From Gorsachius magnificus (lineage: Eukaryota > Chordata > Aves > Pelecaniformes > Ardeidae): a stretch of DNA of 64,000 nucleotides. The stretch lies in the NCBI GenBank assembly GCA_034008185.1, contig CM067082.1, positions 86,613,684 through 86,677,683 of the forward strand, in the 5' to 3' direction. A program made the translations under genes and the position numbers. Positions within the stretch are counted from its first letter, which is position 1. Each line of letters begins with the position of its first letter. Below, piece by piece: positions 24,601 through 35,290 of the stretch. The notes under the pieces are model-generated. The model searched no databases and was not told where the DNA came from. It saw only the letters and a list, made by a program, of their open reading frames with translations.

Positions 24601-27600
24601 AAAATTCAGACCACCCACAGCTCTCACACACATTCAGGCCTCCCCAGCAGGGTCAAGCAGAGCCCGGTGGATCCTGGTGGATCTTGAGTTTCCCATATCT
24701 CTGCTTCTCATATTTCCTGGTCCTGTGGAAACTACCCTCAGCACAGGAGGGAGCTGCCTGTATTTGGCAGGGAGCTTGGGCTGGAGAGGAAGACAAGAGG
24801 AGAAAGCAACTGCTCTTCAGCTGACCTGACCACCCTGCGAGCCCATGCAGCTTTGCCAGGCTCTGCAAGGAAAAGGATGAACCTTGGGGAACCTGTGGCG
24901 CAGGTGATTGCCCGGTGACGGCAGTGACAAGCTGCCACAGAGGGGTCAGAGGTCCCCCACGAGGATGAGTTGTGCCCTTGGCAGGTCCCTGAGAAGAGTA
25001 ATCACACATTGGAGGGAGGTCGAGCTGTGGGTTGCTCCATGGTAGGGTAAAGTACTGGCAACCCAGTAAAAAGAGGAAGCCAAAGAAAATGGTGACCAGG
25101 CAGCAGACTGGAAACCCTGGGATTTCAACCACTTCCCTGCAGTTTAAAACTTGATGGCAACCATCACACCCCTACCAATCAGGCATCCCATGATCCTCGC
25201 TCATTTTTATCTTTACTCTCCCCACGGTGCTCTGGATGAAAGATATCAATCCATCTGTAATCACACCAAAAAAATGCTGTAAAAAGTCTCAATAAGCTGC
25301 TAGGACTCAGTAATTTCTATAAATCATATTTACTGTTTAAGTTCAGGGAAGAAAAAAAGAAAATTAATCTACAGTAAAAGCAGACAATGCTGTATCAGGC
25401 AAGACTAGAACTTCCCGATTTATCAGAGCAGTGTCAGCTGGGGTTTTAAAACCCAACCTCTACATGTCAAAAAATGTAAAATTTACAGCAGAGCCAGGTT
25501 TCCAAAGGTTTATCCACCCAGTTGCAAGCCTAATGTAGACATGAAGAAGTTCTACCAGCTCAACAAATAACATGATTTTTAAAGTGAGTTACTCAGGCCA
25601 GCTCTATGAACATGTATTTCATTTTTGGTTTATTTTGGTTTAGCTTAAAATTGACTTCAAGATCAATTATTCTGGTTTCAAACAAAGTTGTCCACCAAGG
25701 GCTTTGTAACAATTTTAAACTTTACTTTTGGCCATGGAAAGCAACTTGCCCACAGAGCAGAGGACAGGACAAGTTTCAATTCACACCTTTGTTTGTTTGA
25801 GAATTCCTGTGTGGAGCTATTCTTATTTTAGAAAAAAAGCAGTCATGCAGGGACTCAAGTAACAGGAGCGTTAGAGCCCATATAGTTATTTCTGAACATT
25901 TTGTGTGTACGCCAGCCTTGTATCACAACACCCACTCTGTATGCCAGTTCTGATGTAGTGACATAACTAACCCATTGTAATAGATTATTTGGGGATTAAA
26001 ACCAAAACAACAGGTATTATAAGGAAAAAATATTGCCACATGAGGGCATGCTTCATCTCTTTTAAAAGCTTGCCTTTTCATCTCAGATATTTAAGGCAAG
26101 TTACATTTTAAGACCTAGTTTTTCCTGCGCTGACAGCGGCATATACTTTGGTCTTAGGGCAGAGGAGATGAGCTACCTGGAATCTCAATGCATAAAACTT
26201 GAATTTTGTATGATTTGGTACCAAATAACCATAGGCCACAAAAATCAAACAAAAGCTACGGAAGATATAAATTTCACCTTTTGCCCAATGGGAACAGTTT
26301 TCTGGTCGACCAGCCACACCTAGGCAAAGGGTGGCATCTCTGACTGTCCTCTTGCAAAAGAAGGGCAGGGTTGTGGGGTTCCTTGGGGTTCCCCAGCTCT
26401 AATGCACCGCTGGATCCCTCTCTTCCTAGGAAGGACCACTCATGTGTCCACGTAACCCCTGCGTCCTCAGATGACAAGATCGCTGCCAAACCTGCAGTAT
26501 ACCTTTGTGGGGATTCCTCAAATCACATGGTAACCCCAACAAAGTCCAAGTGTCCCCCACAAACATCCACCTTTTAGGCAAAACTACCACCACCAGGCTT
26601 TCAGAGCCTACCAGGTCACTTGTGGTAACAGCCTAGAAATAAATTAGGTCTGCAGATGGTACTGATGGGCAGCAAGAGGTTAATCTCTCTACCCAGAGAG
26701 CAGCACCAGAGCAGGAAGGATCCTCAAGGCCACAAACTTTCTCTGGTCCTCAAAGGAGAATTGTGGAGCATGGTGATTAACTAGGAAACAACAGCATCCA
26801 AGCCTTTGAGTCACTAGAGGTAATTTTTCTTCTAGTGAGTCAGAGTATCTGCACATCCTTGCTTCCTGGAAACTTGAGTACTTAAACACGCAATATCCCA
26901 CTTGAGTATCATGTCTGTATCATGGAAATGATTCTTCAAAATGCTAGGTTTCTCCCAGCTCTAGCCAATATCCATGGATGTTAAAGATGCTACAGGACCT
27001 GGCCTTGGGGTGGTTTGTTAAGATCAAACAGGGGGGTGTTTTCCCAAATTCCAGAGAGGCAGGGTCACACACCAAGTTGCAGATGCCTGCCACTCGCCTG
27101 ACCTGGGCTCAGCAGTCCCTGCCAGAGGAGCACCAGCTCCTGGAGCTTTCATCCTTGGCTGATGCTGCAGGGGCTGTAGCCCTGACAGCACCCAGATGCA
27201 CCATTTTGGCAGGAAACAGGCGCAGTAAAAGCCATAAGTGGAAGGGAAAATAAGTTGAGATATAGGCTTTTAATCCAACAACCCAGACAATATTGAAGTC
27301 TCACATATTACATGTTGTAAACATGTTTCAATTATAAAATTGAAAGACACCAGGCTTTATGTTCTCACTGTAAAATATCACAGGAAAATGCACTGTGGTA
27401 TTGGATGGAAGCATCACCGGTATTCTCTGCTAACAGTGACTAAAATTTGGTCTTTCTTCTGTGATTTTACTAAGAGTAGTTTTGAATTTATGCCTCAACA
27501 CATAAGTAACTGTGTATTTATAAGCACCCCTGGACGAGCAGACCTGAAGAAACAAGAACCCTGAATACCCACTCATGGTTTAGAAAGGGATCAAGTTTCT

Positions 27601-27899
27601 CCCCAACTCACTTGCCAGGCCATAAACTGCTTTTTTGTGCATGGCCTGGCTTCCCCACCAGCTTTTGCACTGCAGCCTGAACCCATCCATCCCCCCCCCC
27701 AGGCCACCTTGGTTTCGCTGAGCCCCTGCAGCTCCCAGCTCACTCCTGCCTGCTGCCCCTTCCCTGAGAGCCTTGCCCAGCCACCCTGCCACCGGGACCT
27801 GGAAGGGCCACACTGCCATTTGCTAGCGGGGCAGTAATGGCAGCTGGATCCCTCTGTGCCCGCCAGAAATAAAAGCAAGGGCAGGGAGAAGACCAGGCA
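21676..27899. other. Long noncoding stretch, no supported gene
   Basis: GC-richer between 22.2 and 23.9 kb, where overlapping frames are open on both strands without recognisable content. A C-rich tract lies at 27688-27700. Strong acceptor-like sites on the minus strand (for example near 23430) are followed within 13 bases by a donor-like site, too short to call an exon. The phrase "tgaagtcaatggga" near 24485 recalls a widespread sauropsid repeat but is too short to annotate. Confidence 0.55.
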
Positions 27900-28240
27900 G
27901 CCATCTGCTGAGCGCTGGGGGAGAGGAGAGGTCCCCCCACTCGCCTGGCCGACCCCCCGCTCGCACAGCGGCAATGTTATCTGCACCTCTGAGCATCCCA
28001 GGCTCGCCTGGCGCCGGGAGATAAAGGAACCGTATCTTTAAAGAGGGACAGGGGTGCGGGAGAGGCGGCCTGCGGCCCCATCTCGGACCTGGCAGGAAAA
28101 GGTCAGCGCAGGAGCAAGCGGCCGCAGGAGCGCAGGACACCCGAGTCACAGGCAGCGACGACCAGCCTGGACCAGATGGCCCTCCCGCAGCTCCTTGGCC
28201 AAATGACGGACGACGTGCAGGGATGTAGTCCATCCGGCAC
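27900..28240. promoter_or_regulatory. CpG-rich patch, small
   Basis: CpG dinucleotides are clearly more frequent here than in the surroundings, with words such as gccgac, gcggc, gcggccgc and cgacgacc. There is no TATA element and no convincing first exon. It could be a weak or orphan CpG island, or simply GC-rich DNA. Confidence 0.35.
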
Positions 28241-28334
28241 CCGAGGAACAACCTTCCTGGCCGAGCAGAGAGAGAGGGAGGTGCAGGGAGTGGGGTGAAA
28301 GGGACTGTCAGCCTGAAGAGTGCTCAGGGGGGAT

Positions 28335-28460
28335 TAAATAAGACAGAGCTGGGCAAAGTAAAATAAAAAAGGATAAAGTAAAAATAAATATAGAAAAAAA
28401 TTAAGTAGAATAGGATGAAGTAAAATTAAATAAATACATTTTAAATGTAAAATAAAATGC
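28335..28460 (+). repeat. A-rich imperfect tandem repeat
   Basis: Units such as aaagtaaaat, aaataaat and aagtaga are repeated imperfectly for about 125 bases. This is low-complexity A-rich DNA lying just outside the CR1 cluster. It is not a CR1 tail, because CR1 elements lack poly-A. Confidence 0.85.
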
Positions 28461-28589
28461 AGTGGGGAGGGGGAAGGAGAAGTAGCCACTTTCTCGCTGG
28501 CTCCTGCCTCAGCAGCACAGTCCTGCCCCAGCTCATGGAAGGACAAGGGTGGGTCTCCCAGGACTTTATCCCTGAAGGAACACCATGTA

Positions 28590-28863
28590 AAATCATTTAG
28601 GTTGGAAAAGACCTTTAAGATCATCAAGTCCAACCGTTAACCTAACATTGCCATTCCACAACTAAACCATGTCCCTAAGCACCTCTACCCGTCTTTTAAA
28701 TACGTCCAGGGATGGGGACTCAACCCCTTCCCTGGGAAGCCTGTTCCAATGCTTAACAACCCTTTTAGTGAAAAAAATTTTCCCAATGTCCAACCTAAAT
28801 CTGCCCTGGCACAACTTGAGGCCATTTCCTCTCATCCTATCACTTGTTACTTGGGAGAAGAGA
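28590..28863 (-). mobile_element. CR1 LINE (host copy), 3' part
   Basis: A minus-strand CR1 3' end. The part nearest its 3' terminus begins at "aatcatttaggttgg" with the terminal ATTCTATGA repeats decayed. It then carries the conserved words "aaccatgtccctaagca" and "tggcacaacttgaggcc" and stops at "gggagaagagac". At this point the family consensus continues with the text found at 29331, so this is the downstream half of one copy that was split by the opposite-strand CR1 at 28864-29330. Confidence 0.95.
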
Positions 28864-29330
28864 CTACAGTTCAGTTTTGGGCCCCTCACTACAAGAAAGA
28901 TGTTGCCTTGCTGGAACAGGTCCAGAGGAGAGCAACCAAGCTGGTGAGGGGTCTGGAGCACAAGTCATACGAGGAGGGCTGAGGGAACTGGGGTTGTTTA
29001 GTCGGAGAAGAGGAGGCTGAGGGGAACCTGATCCCCGGCCTCTTCTCCCTGGTAACAGATGATAGGACGAGGGGGAATGGCTTGAAGCTGCGCCAGGGCA
29101 GGTTTAGGCTAGACATTAGGAAAAACTTCTTCACCGAGAGGGTTGTCAGGCTCTGGAATGGGCTGCCCAGGGAGGTGGTGGAGTCCTCATCCCTGGAGGT
29201 ATTTAAAAGAAGGATAGATGAGGTGCTTAGGGACATGGTTTAGTGGTGGGATGGCAGGGTTAGGTTAACAGTTGGACTCGATGATCTTAAAGGTCTTTTC
29301 CAACCGAGGTGATTCTATGATTCTATGATT
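28864..29330 (+). mobile_element. CR1 LINE inserted into the older CR1
   Basis: A plus-strand CR1 3' end of about 465 bases. It opens within the ORF2 C-terminal region ("ttttgggcccctcactac"), passes through "ctggagcacaagtc" and "gagaagaggaggctg", and ends in the intact terminal repeat of three gattctatga-like units at 29311-29330. Compared with the usual sequence, the stretch encoding the "LIALYNYL" region is missing after "gaggctgaggggaacctg", an internal deletion of roughly 40-50 bases. The intact 3' terminal repeat and its position inside another CR1 show it is the younger of the two. A 6-base ctacag occurs at both edges (28864-28869 and 29331-29336), which could be a short target-site duplication. 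Confidence 0.95.
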
Positions 29331-29715
29331 CTACAGCCTCCTGTCAGGCAGTTGTAGAGGGCGATAAGGTCTCCCCTCAGCCTCTTCTTCTCCAGGCTAA
29401 ACAACCCCAGTTCCCTCAGCCGCTCCCCATCAGACTCATGCTCCAGACCCCTCACCAGTTTTGTTGCCCTTCTCTGGACAGGCTCCAGCAATGCAACGAC
29501 CTTCCTGTAGTGAGGGGCCCAAACTGAACACAGTATGCAAGGTGCAGCCCCACCAGCCACACTATTCCTGATACAAGCCAGAATGCTGTTGGCCCTCTTG
29601 GCCACCTGGGCACACTGCTGGCTCATATTCAGCCGGCTGTCAACCAGCACCCCCAGGTCCTTTTCCACCAGGCAGCTCTCCAGCCACTCTTCCCCAAGCC
29701 TGTAGCATTGCAACC
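29331..29715 (-). mobile_element. CR1 LINE (host copy), ORF2 C-terminal part
   Basis: Continuation of the minus-strand copy interrupted at 28863. On the minus strand it encodes the end of the CR1 ORF2 protein, downstream of the reverse transcriptase. Recognisable peptide blocks are [20 protein letters not shown], then [38 protein letters not shown] and [18 protein letters not shown]. About 20 residues normally found between IRNSVA and the WAPHY block are replaced or missing, so there is an internal deletion of roughly 60 bases. A surviving frame of 186 codons runs past the CR1 boundary into unrelated DNA (to 29875). The upstream edge lies near 29715. It is an inactive fragment. Confidence 0.93.
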
Positions 29716-30646
29716 ACACGACGGACAGACCCTGTGGTGACGGGAGCCTTCTCCAGACAGCGGGGGATCTGGCTGCCACCCGCAGCAGCCGAGGAGGCTG
29801 CCCCGTGCCCAGGTGGGCGGTGAAGGGGCCCTCTCCTCTCCCTGGGCTCCTGGGTGCCAGCTCACCCTGATTCACGCCTCCATTTCACAGGCGATTCTGG
29901 CTGGGAGTCAACAGGAACCCGACGCCCCAGTCAAAGGCTGGAGTGGCTCACAGGCCACAGCAGGCTTCCCAGCAGAGCCGGTGCCGCTGGTGCTCCCAGG
30001 AAAACACAGGAGAGAATTTCGGTGGGGGAGGAGGGGAAAGCGCTTCCTTTTTCAGCTCACGCCCTCCGGGATTAGGCAGGACGAGGACACCTGACATCAC
30101 CTGCTGGGCCAGGTGGCCTCTGCAGGTCCCTGCGGGGCACTTGCCACCCAGGGTGAAATCTCCATGGAACACAACAGGCCACGGGAGATGTCCTCTTTGC
30201 TGGGCCCGCCACCTCTAAGGCATCGGCTGGCTCACCAGCTTCCCCAAAGGCACTGGTAGGACAGGCACAGTGGGGGCAGGCTGCAAAATCTACAAGCTTT
30301 GATGGTGTTTCTGACCAGGCACCACTTCAGCAGGTGGCACCCTGACTTGCGGGCCAGTGTGTGCGCTTGGAGATCTCTCTGCCGAAACTTGCTGTTATTT
30401 CACATCCCTGCAAGGGTGGCCTGTCTGGGAGGATCCTCTGATGGCTGGGGAGGAAGGGAAACGACAACGTCCCTAAAGATTACAAGGCAAAACCTCAGCA
30501 GGAGTCAGGTACTGAAGTTCTTTTGGCAGCACTGAAAATCCCATCCAAAGTCCTCAGGCCCAGCACAGGCAGGTTATAGCAGCTCACCCGCCCGTACGCA
30601 GGCAGCACTGTCGCTAGGACTTTTGCCCCATGCACAACAATAACTC

Positions 30647-30654
30647 TATTTATA
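30647..30654 (-). promoter_or_regulatory. TATA-box-like element
   Basis: On the minus strand this reads TATAAATA inside ctTTATAAATAGag. It sits just downstream, in the minus direction, of the CpG-rich patch at 30.7-31.0 kb, which would place a start near 30620. One motif match of this length is expected by chance many times in 64 kb, so support is weak. Confidence 0.15.
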
Positions 30655-30689
30655 AAGCACCAGTTTCCTGCTCCAGCTCCACCACCGAT

Positions 30690-31020
30690 GCTCGCAGCGG
30701 AAACGAGCAAGCACTTACTAAGTGACCCCCTGCGGCCGCGAGGCTGCCCCTCGCCGCTCACCCCCCCATCCCTCTGGGAGCCTGCACCCGAAGCGGCTCC
30801 TCCGGCCGCTCCAACTGCCCGCCCGTGGCTTCAGCTGCATCAGCTGCTCCGGCGAAGCCGCTGGGCTCGCGTGGCTGCAGCCAAGGTGCGAGCACGTGTT
30901 CCGCTTGCCCGATGGCTGGTAACCTGTGGCAGGGAGGGAGTGAACATCTGGGTTGAGCAAGCCAAGCCTCCGCCGCCGCTGAGAGTATGGGAGTCAAAGC
31001 CCTCGCAGCGGTACGTAAAC
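30690..31020. promoter_or_regulatory. CpG-rich patch, small CpG island
   Basis: CpGs are dense (gcggccgcgagg, cgccgctc, ccggccgctcc, cgccgccgctg), in contrast with both flanks. On the minus strand it contains a strong acceptor (ctccctccctgccacag, exon base 30923) and a GTGAGC donor-like site (exon base 30762) enclosing 162 bases open in at least two frames. This could be a promoter with an early exon, but GC-rich DNA gives open frames easily. Confidence 0.4.
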
Positions 31021-31348
31021 ACAAAGCATGGGTAGGAAGCCAAAGGACTGGCCATTTGAACGCAAATGAAAACCTCACGGCGTACTGAGAAGCTACAAGG
31101 CAAAAATCATTCGTCGCCATAAAAAAAAAAAAAAATGCTAGGCTTTTCACGGAGCAAGAGATAAGCAGGAGCTCCCAGTTCAGCCCAGAGACAACTGCGC
31201 CTGCTTCTCTCTCTGCAGAGGAGAATTCCTCTTCGACCAGGGAAGAAAGCAGGGAACAGGCATAAGGAAAACAGCACATGGCAGCAATCAGGGGAGAGTG
31301 AAAAACAGCCATCCTAACCAGTGGTCACAAAGCTGTCCAGCAGCTGCC

Positions 31349-31411
31349 GGGGGCGGGGGGGGGGGGGGGAAATGAGCCAGAGGGAGGTGGAGGGGAGGAG
31401 GAGGGGAGGAA
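31349..31411 (+). repeat. G-rich tract with poly-G, possible quadruplex
   Basis: Five G, one C and then fifteen G (31355-31369), followed by GGGAGGTGGAGGGG and GGAGGAGGGG blocks. Several G runs of three or more occur within about 60 bases on the plus strand, so quadruplex formation is plausible. Confidence 0.75.
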
Positions 31412-31755
31412 GCTTTAGAGACGAGCAGATTGAGGGCAGCCTCTCAAAACGAGTCAAAACTCATTGAGACGTGGTCACGACTCCCTCTTTAGCAGGAGGC
31501 ATCCGTGAATGAATAAAAAGGAATAAAACCTGGACAACTAGGAAGTCGAAGTCAATCAGATTCATACATATTTAACAGGGACATTCAACCAAATAGAGGC
31601 CTGCCTGTAGCGTGCTGGAAACAAGTCACACTGCCTGGGAGGTTCAGGCAGAAAGCCTCACTCCTCACACAGCACGGGACAGAAAGGCGGGGGATTGCTT
31701 GCTGTGCTGGGGAAAAAGCAGCCCCGATATGAACAGAGGAGAAGATGAAGGAGCG

Positions 31756-31818
31756 GGTGAGATGCCAGGGAAAGGGCATCTCCCATGCCGGTGAGGTGCC
31801 GGGGAAAGGGCACGCTCT
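31756..31818 (+). repeat. 34-base tandem duplication
   Basis: The segment starting ggtgagatgccagggaaag at 31756 is repeated at 31790 as ggtgaggtgccggggaaag. Of the first 23 positions, 21 agree. Two copies only. Confidence 0.8.
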
Positions 31819-32249
31819 CTGGACCCTGACCCTAGCAGGGCAGGAGAGACCATGCTCCGTTTCACAGCTGAAATCTGCCTCCTGGCACACGGTGTGCAGG
31901 AGAAAAGCAGGGCTGCTGCCTGTGGAGCTGGAGCAGCTGAGCTGCCGCCCAGGAGACAGCACAGCTCCCTAGGCTGGGATAAGAAGGTTGCCCCAGGAAA
32001 GAAGCTTTAGCTCTCATTTTCTGGTCCAGAGCTCTTGGTCTCAGTGCAGCAGCATAGCTTTGACAAGAAGCCCCAGAAAGCAGGAGGAACGCGTGCCAGG
32101 ACCATGACTGATGTCAGGAGGATGAGGGATGGAGGGAATCACACCTCTTTTAGTCTCTCTTGCAATGGCCTGGATCCAGGTATGGACCTGGGTTATAAAC
32201 CTATTGCCACGCATCTCAGTGGGCCCTTTCAGACCCAGGTTAGTGGGAA

Positions 32250-32345
32250 TTCAAGCCTAAGAGAACCGCGCTGCATCAGACCACATTGCTTCTGCTCCAT
32301 CTCTGCTTGGGCACTGGCTGAACCGATGCCCTTGCATAGGGCTCT
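32250..32345 (+). repeat. Possible degenerate sauropsid repeat
   Basis: The words "cctaagagaaccgcgctg" and "catcagacca" recall a dispersed sauropsid repeat that reads like "cataagaacagccatgctgg" followed by "atcagacca". Similarity fades after about 30 bases, so this is tentative. Confidence 0.2.
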
Positions 32346-33120
32346 GCCCTGCATGTCCTGTATCATAGCTACTCCACAGGCAGCCCTCAGCAGCCCTTTG
32401 GCATGTGATGAGAACCCCATTAGTATAGAAATGGGAAACCCACCTTGGGTACTACTGGCTTGGGAAGTGTCATCACGGGATTCCCCCAGCCTACTGTCCT
32501 CCATTGGCATCCCTATGAAACACAAAACCAATTCCTATCAAGACAAGTTTCCTCTCTGTCCGGCATAGCCTGTCGTAGGAGTTCCACAACCCAGGCTATG
32601 TCCTCGCTGACACCTGCTCAATCTCAGAGCCCTCCAGGGGTTTGCACAAGCACAACTGGCTGAACTTTCCGACGAGGCAGAGGAACACAGGCGCTCGCAC
32701 CCCACAGGAATTGCTACAGCCCTGTTGACAGAGAGGCTGCTAGATGGTGTTTCCAGAGCAGATTTCCCTCTCTCCTAGAGGCAGAGGCTCTCCCTTGGGG
32801 CAGAAGCAATGGCTTCGGTCCACCCTGTCACCTGTGGCAAACAAGCATCAGCCAGACAAGGAGAGGCTCTTATATGGCAGATGGCAAGCAGGACGTAGCT
32901 GAAGAAAGAAGGGGAACACACCTACAGCACGTGACAGCAGTACGTGATATGTTCCAGAGATACGTGAAAATGACGGTTATGAAAGAGATAGGAGGGGGAA
33001 AAAAAAAAAGAAAAAAAAAAGTCTTTTGGCCCATGTCCAGGGGCAAAGGTTCATTTCTGTCATCAGACTTAATGGTTCAGCCTAGGGAGAAATGCAAACG
33101 GCATTGGGTCCTCCCTTCCC

Positions 33121-33142
33121 AGAGAGAGAGAGAGAGAGAGAG
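33121..33142 (+). repeat. AG microsatellite, 11 units
   Basis: (AG)11, uninterrupted, followed by cagggtg. Confidence 0.95.
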
Positions 33143-34419
33143 CAGGGTGAAAGGCAGTGCCGCCTTTCCCCTCCCCATGTGTGCCATCTGCCTCAGCCTG
33201 ACCCGAGGCGGGAGGCTGTCCTGAGCTGCCACTGTGGCTAGGTTTAAGGAGAACAACAGTGGTCTGGTGATCACTGCATCATGTAGGGAATCAGGAGTGC
33301 TTTTGCCTCAGGCACCACGGTAAGCTCAGTAGGAACCAGTTTTCATGCATCAGATATATTACGTGGATGCCACACATCCCATTTGGCAACTCCCTCAAGT
33401 ATTGCAAGCTTCTGGACAAAGGGACTCCAAACTCTCTGGATCTGGCACAGCACTTGCCGGGCTTGAATTTAGACTTGCATTCTTGGCTGGCAGCCCTGAG
33501 CTCTGGGGAAGGAAGCATCCTTATCCCTCCCTCTCCTCCCTCCTGCCCCCGGACGGAAGGCGTATTGGATCGCTCCTCTCTGCGGCTGAGGCAGTGCTCT
33601 TCTGGAATAACACCCTCTGCACGGGGAGCTCTACTGGTCCTGCTCTTCTCCGTCCACCAGGAAAAAAATCCCTACTGGACTCCTATTCTGCTGGAATCAA
33701 AACACATCACAAAATCCAGCTGATTTCACCAGGATTTTGCTTAAGAAGAAAATCAGGAAAACAAAGAGTTCCAGCAGTGTTGAAACATTTTCCATCATGT
33801 TTGAAAGGCAACATAGCTGCTTTTTTTAGTTGTTGTTTCAAAACTACTTTCATTTTAATTTTGCGTCTGTTTGTATCGCATTAGGTAAGCTGCAAGACTC
33901 AAAAACAAAGCTTCCCATTGATCCAAAACCAAATAAAAAAAAAAAAATTTGGGAGTAAAAAACCAGAAGATTTTAAAATTTGCCAGATCAAATTCTGAAA
34001 AGTAAACATTCTCTACAAAACCAAACCTAAATCTCAATTTTCACCCTCTGTACAGATGTTAAACATTATTTGAATACAATTCTTAATCTGTGAAATCTCC
34101 TGGTGTAGTACTAGCCTTTAGTACTAGACAGGATGGGGAAAGTGCTGTATCATGTGAAAAGCTGTTATAAAAGTGTTTTAAGTCCAATAAGGGGTTCTAC
34201 CAGTACAGCATCTAAAATTTTAAAAAAATACATATATTTTATCACCAATAAAAGTATATGGCCGGGGGAGAAGCTATCTGTACATCAGGATTTACAGATT
34301 TAGGAGTTGTACAATCCTAGATGACATTTCCCAGCATCAGTCCTCCAGACCACATGACTTTTCAAAACAGGGAAACAACTTCAGCATCCTGTTAACTGTG
34401 TTCTCATGTGCATGTGTGC

Positions 34420-34465
34420 AGCTCCATTGGTTTTAGAGGAGTAAGTTAGGGCAGGATTTGGCCCA
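34420..34465 (+). repeat. Possible relic of an ancient sauropsid interspersed repeat
   Basis: "agctccattggttttagagg" and "gcaggatttggccc" match a recurrent sauropsid phrase ("gctccattgacttcaatgg" ... "caggatttggccc"). Family name unknown to me; short and diverged. Confidence 0.28.
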
Positions 34466-35161
34466 CGACATCCATAGCCCAAAAGAACAATTGCAAATCC
34501 TTAAAGGAGAGGGGGAAAAAAGAGCCTATAAAAAATTAGTGAGATTAGAGACAAAATAAAAACAATAATGTTGACAAAAGCAATACTATAAGTTAACTTG
34601 ACTCTAAATAAAACCTTAGATACTGGCTAGAAAGCATTTTGTCAAAATCACTGAACTGAACACTAAAATAAAGCTACTTCGGAGGAGGCAGCAGGTTTAG
34701 ACCTACAGAAAGCAGCTTTACATACCAACTGCAGCCAGCGAGTAAAGAACACTGCATTTAAGCAGAAATTGCAGGAAGCGTGTGGGTGGCAATAGCCATC
34801 CTCCATGCTAGAGTTTAATGGAGGACACTGTGACCATTCCTGTGGCTGGTGCAGGGCAATCTCCATGCCGTGGTGAGATACACGGCCAAGGAGCACCCTG
34901 CTTTCCAAGGCGCACCCTTGCTTTCCAAGGGCTCGGCAGCTGTGCTTGGGAAGAGCCTCCTGGAATTGCCACAGACTGAAACTGAATTAGAAGAGCCAGA
35001 AATGAAAGGTGAGATCTTGGTCCAAAAACAATAGATCTTGGATGCTGTACAAAAGTCACAGAGATCAGTTGTCTCCCAGTGACTACGGGCAGATGGGATA
35101 ATATCAAAAAGAAGGTAGGCCAGCTATGTTAAGAGGAATAAAACCCCTTTGATTATAGCCC

Positions 35162-35290
35162 AGACCTACGAGTCAGAAGATCTAGCTTATACCCTTGGCA
35201 AAGCTGAAAACTTCCTGTGACATCTTAAGCAAACCAGTTTGCTCCTCGACACAACAGGATAATAATTTACACAGTCCAGAGCTTTAAATT
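35162..35290 (+). repeat. MIR-type SINE relic
   Basis: About 130 bases follow the order of the MIR consensus: "gagtcagaagatctagctt" (consensus like gagtcagaagacctgggtt), then "cttggcaaagctga", "cctgtgacatcttaagcaaa" (tgtgaccttgggcaagt) and "ggataataatttac" (ggataataatagtacc). The colinear order of four blocks makes chance unlikely. Diverged, no intact boundaries, same orientation as the element. Confidence 0.55.

Larger units (their letters stand above)
29716..35161. other. Noncoding DNA with CpG-rich and G-rich patches
   Basis: No supported gene except the low-confidence items listed separately. Also present are A-rich tracts at 31118-31134 and 32999-33020. Frames of up to 180 codons around 30.7-32.6 kb overlap in several frames and have no recognisable domain. 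Confidence 0.5.

Noticed and set aside
28864..29336. Possible solo LTR or endogenous retrovirus between inverted pieces
   Set aside because: The inner segment is plainly a CR1 3' end by sequence and terminal repeat. No LTR termini, primer-binding site or retroviral gene was seen anywhere in the window.
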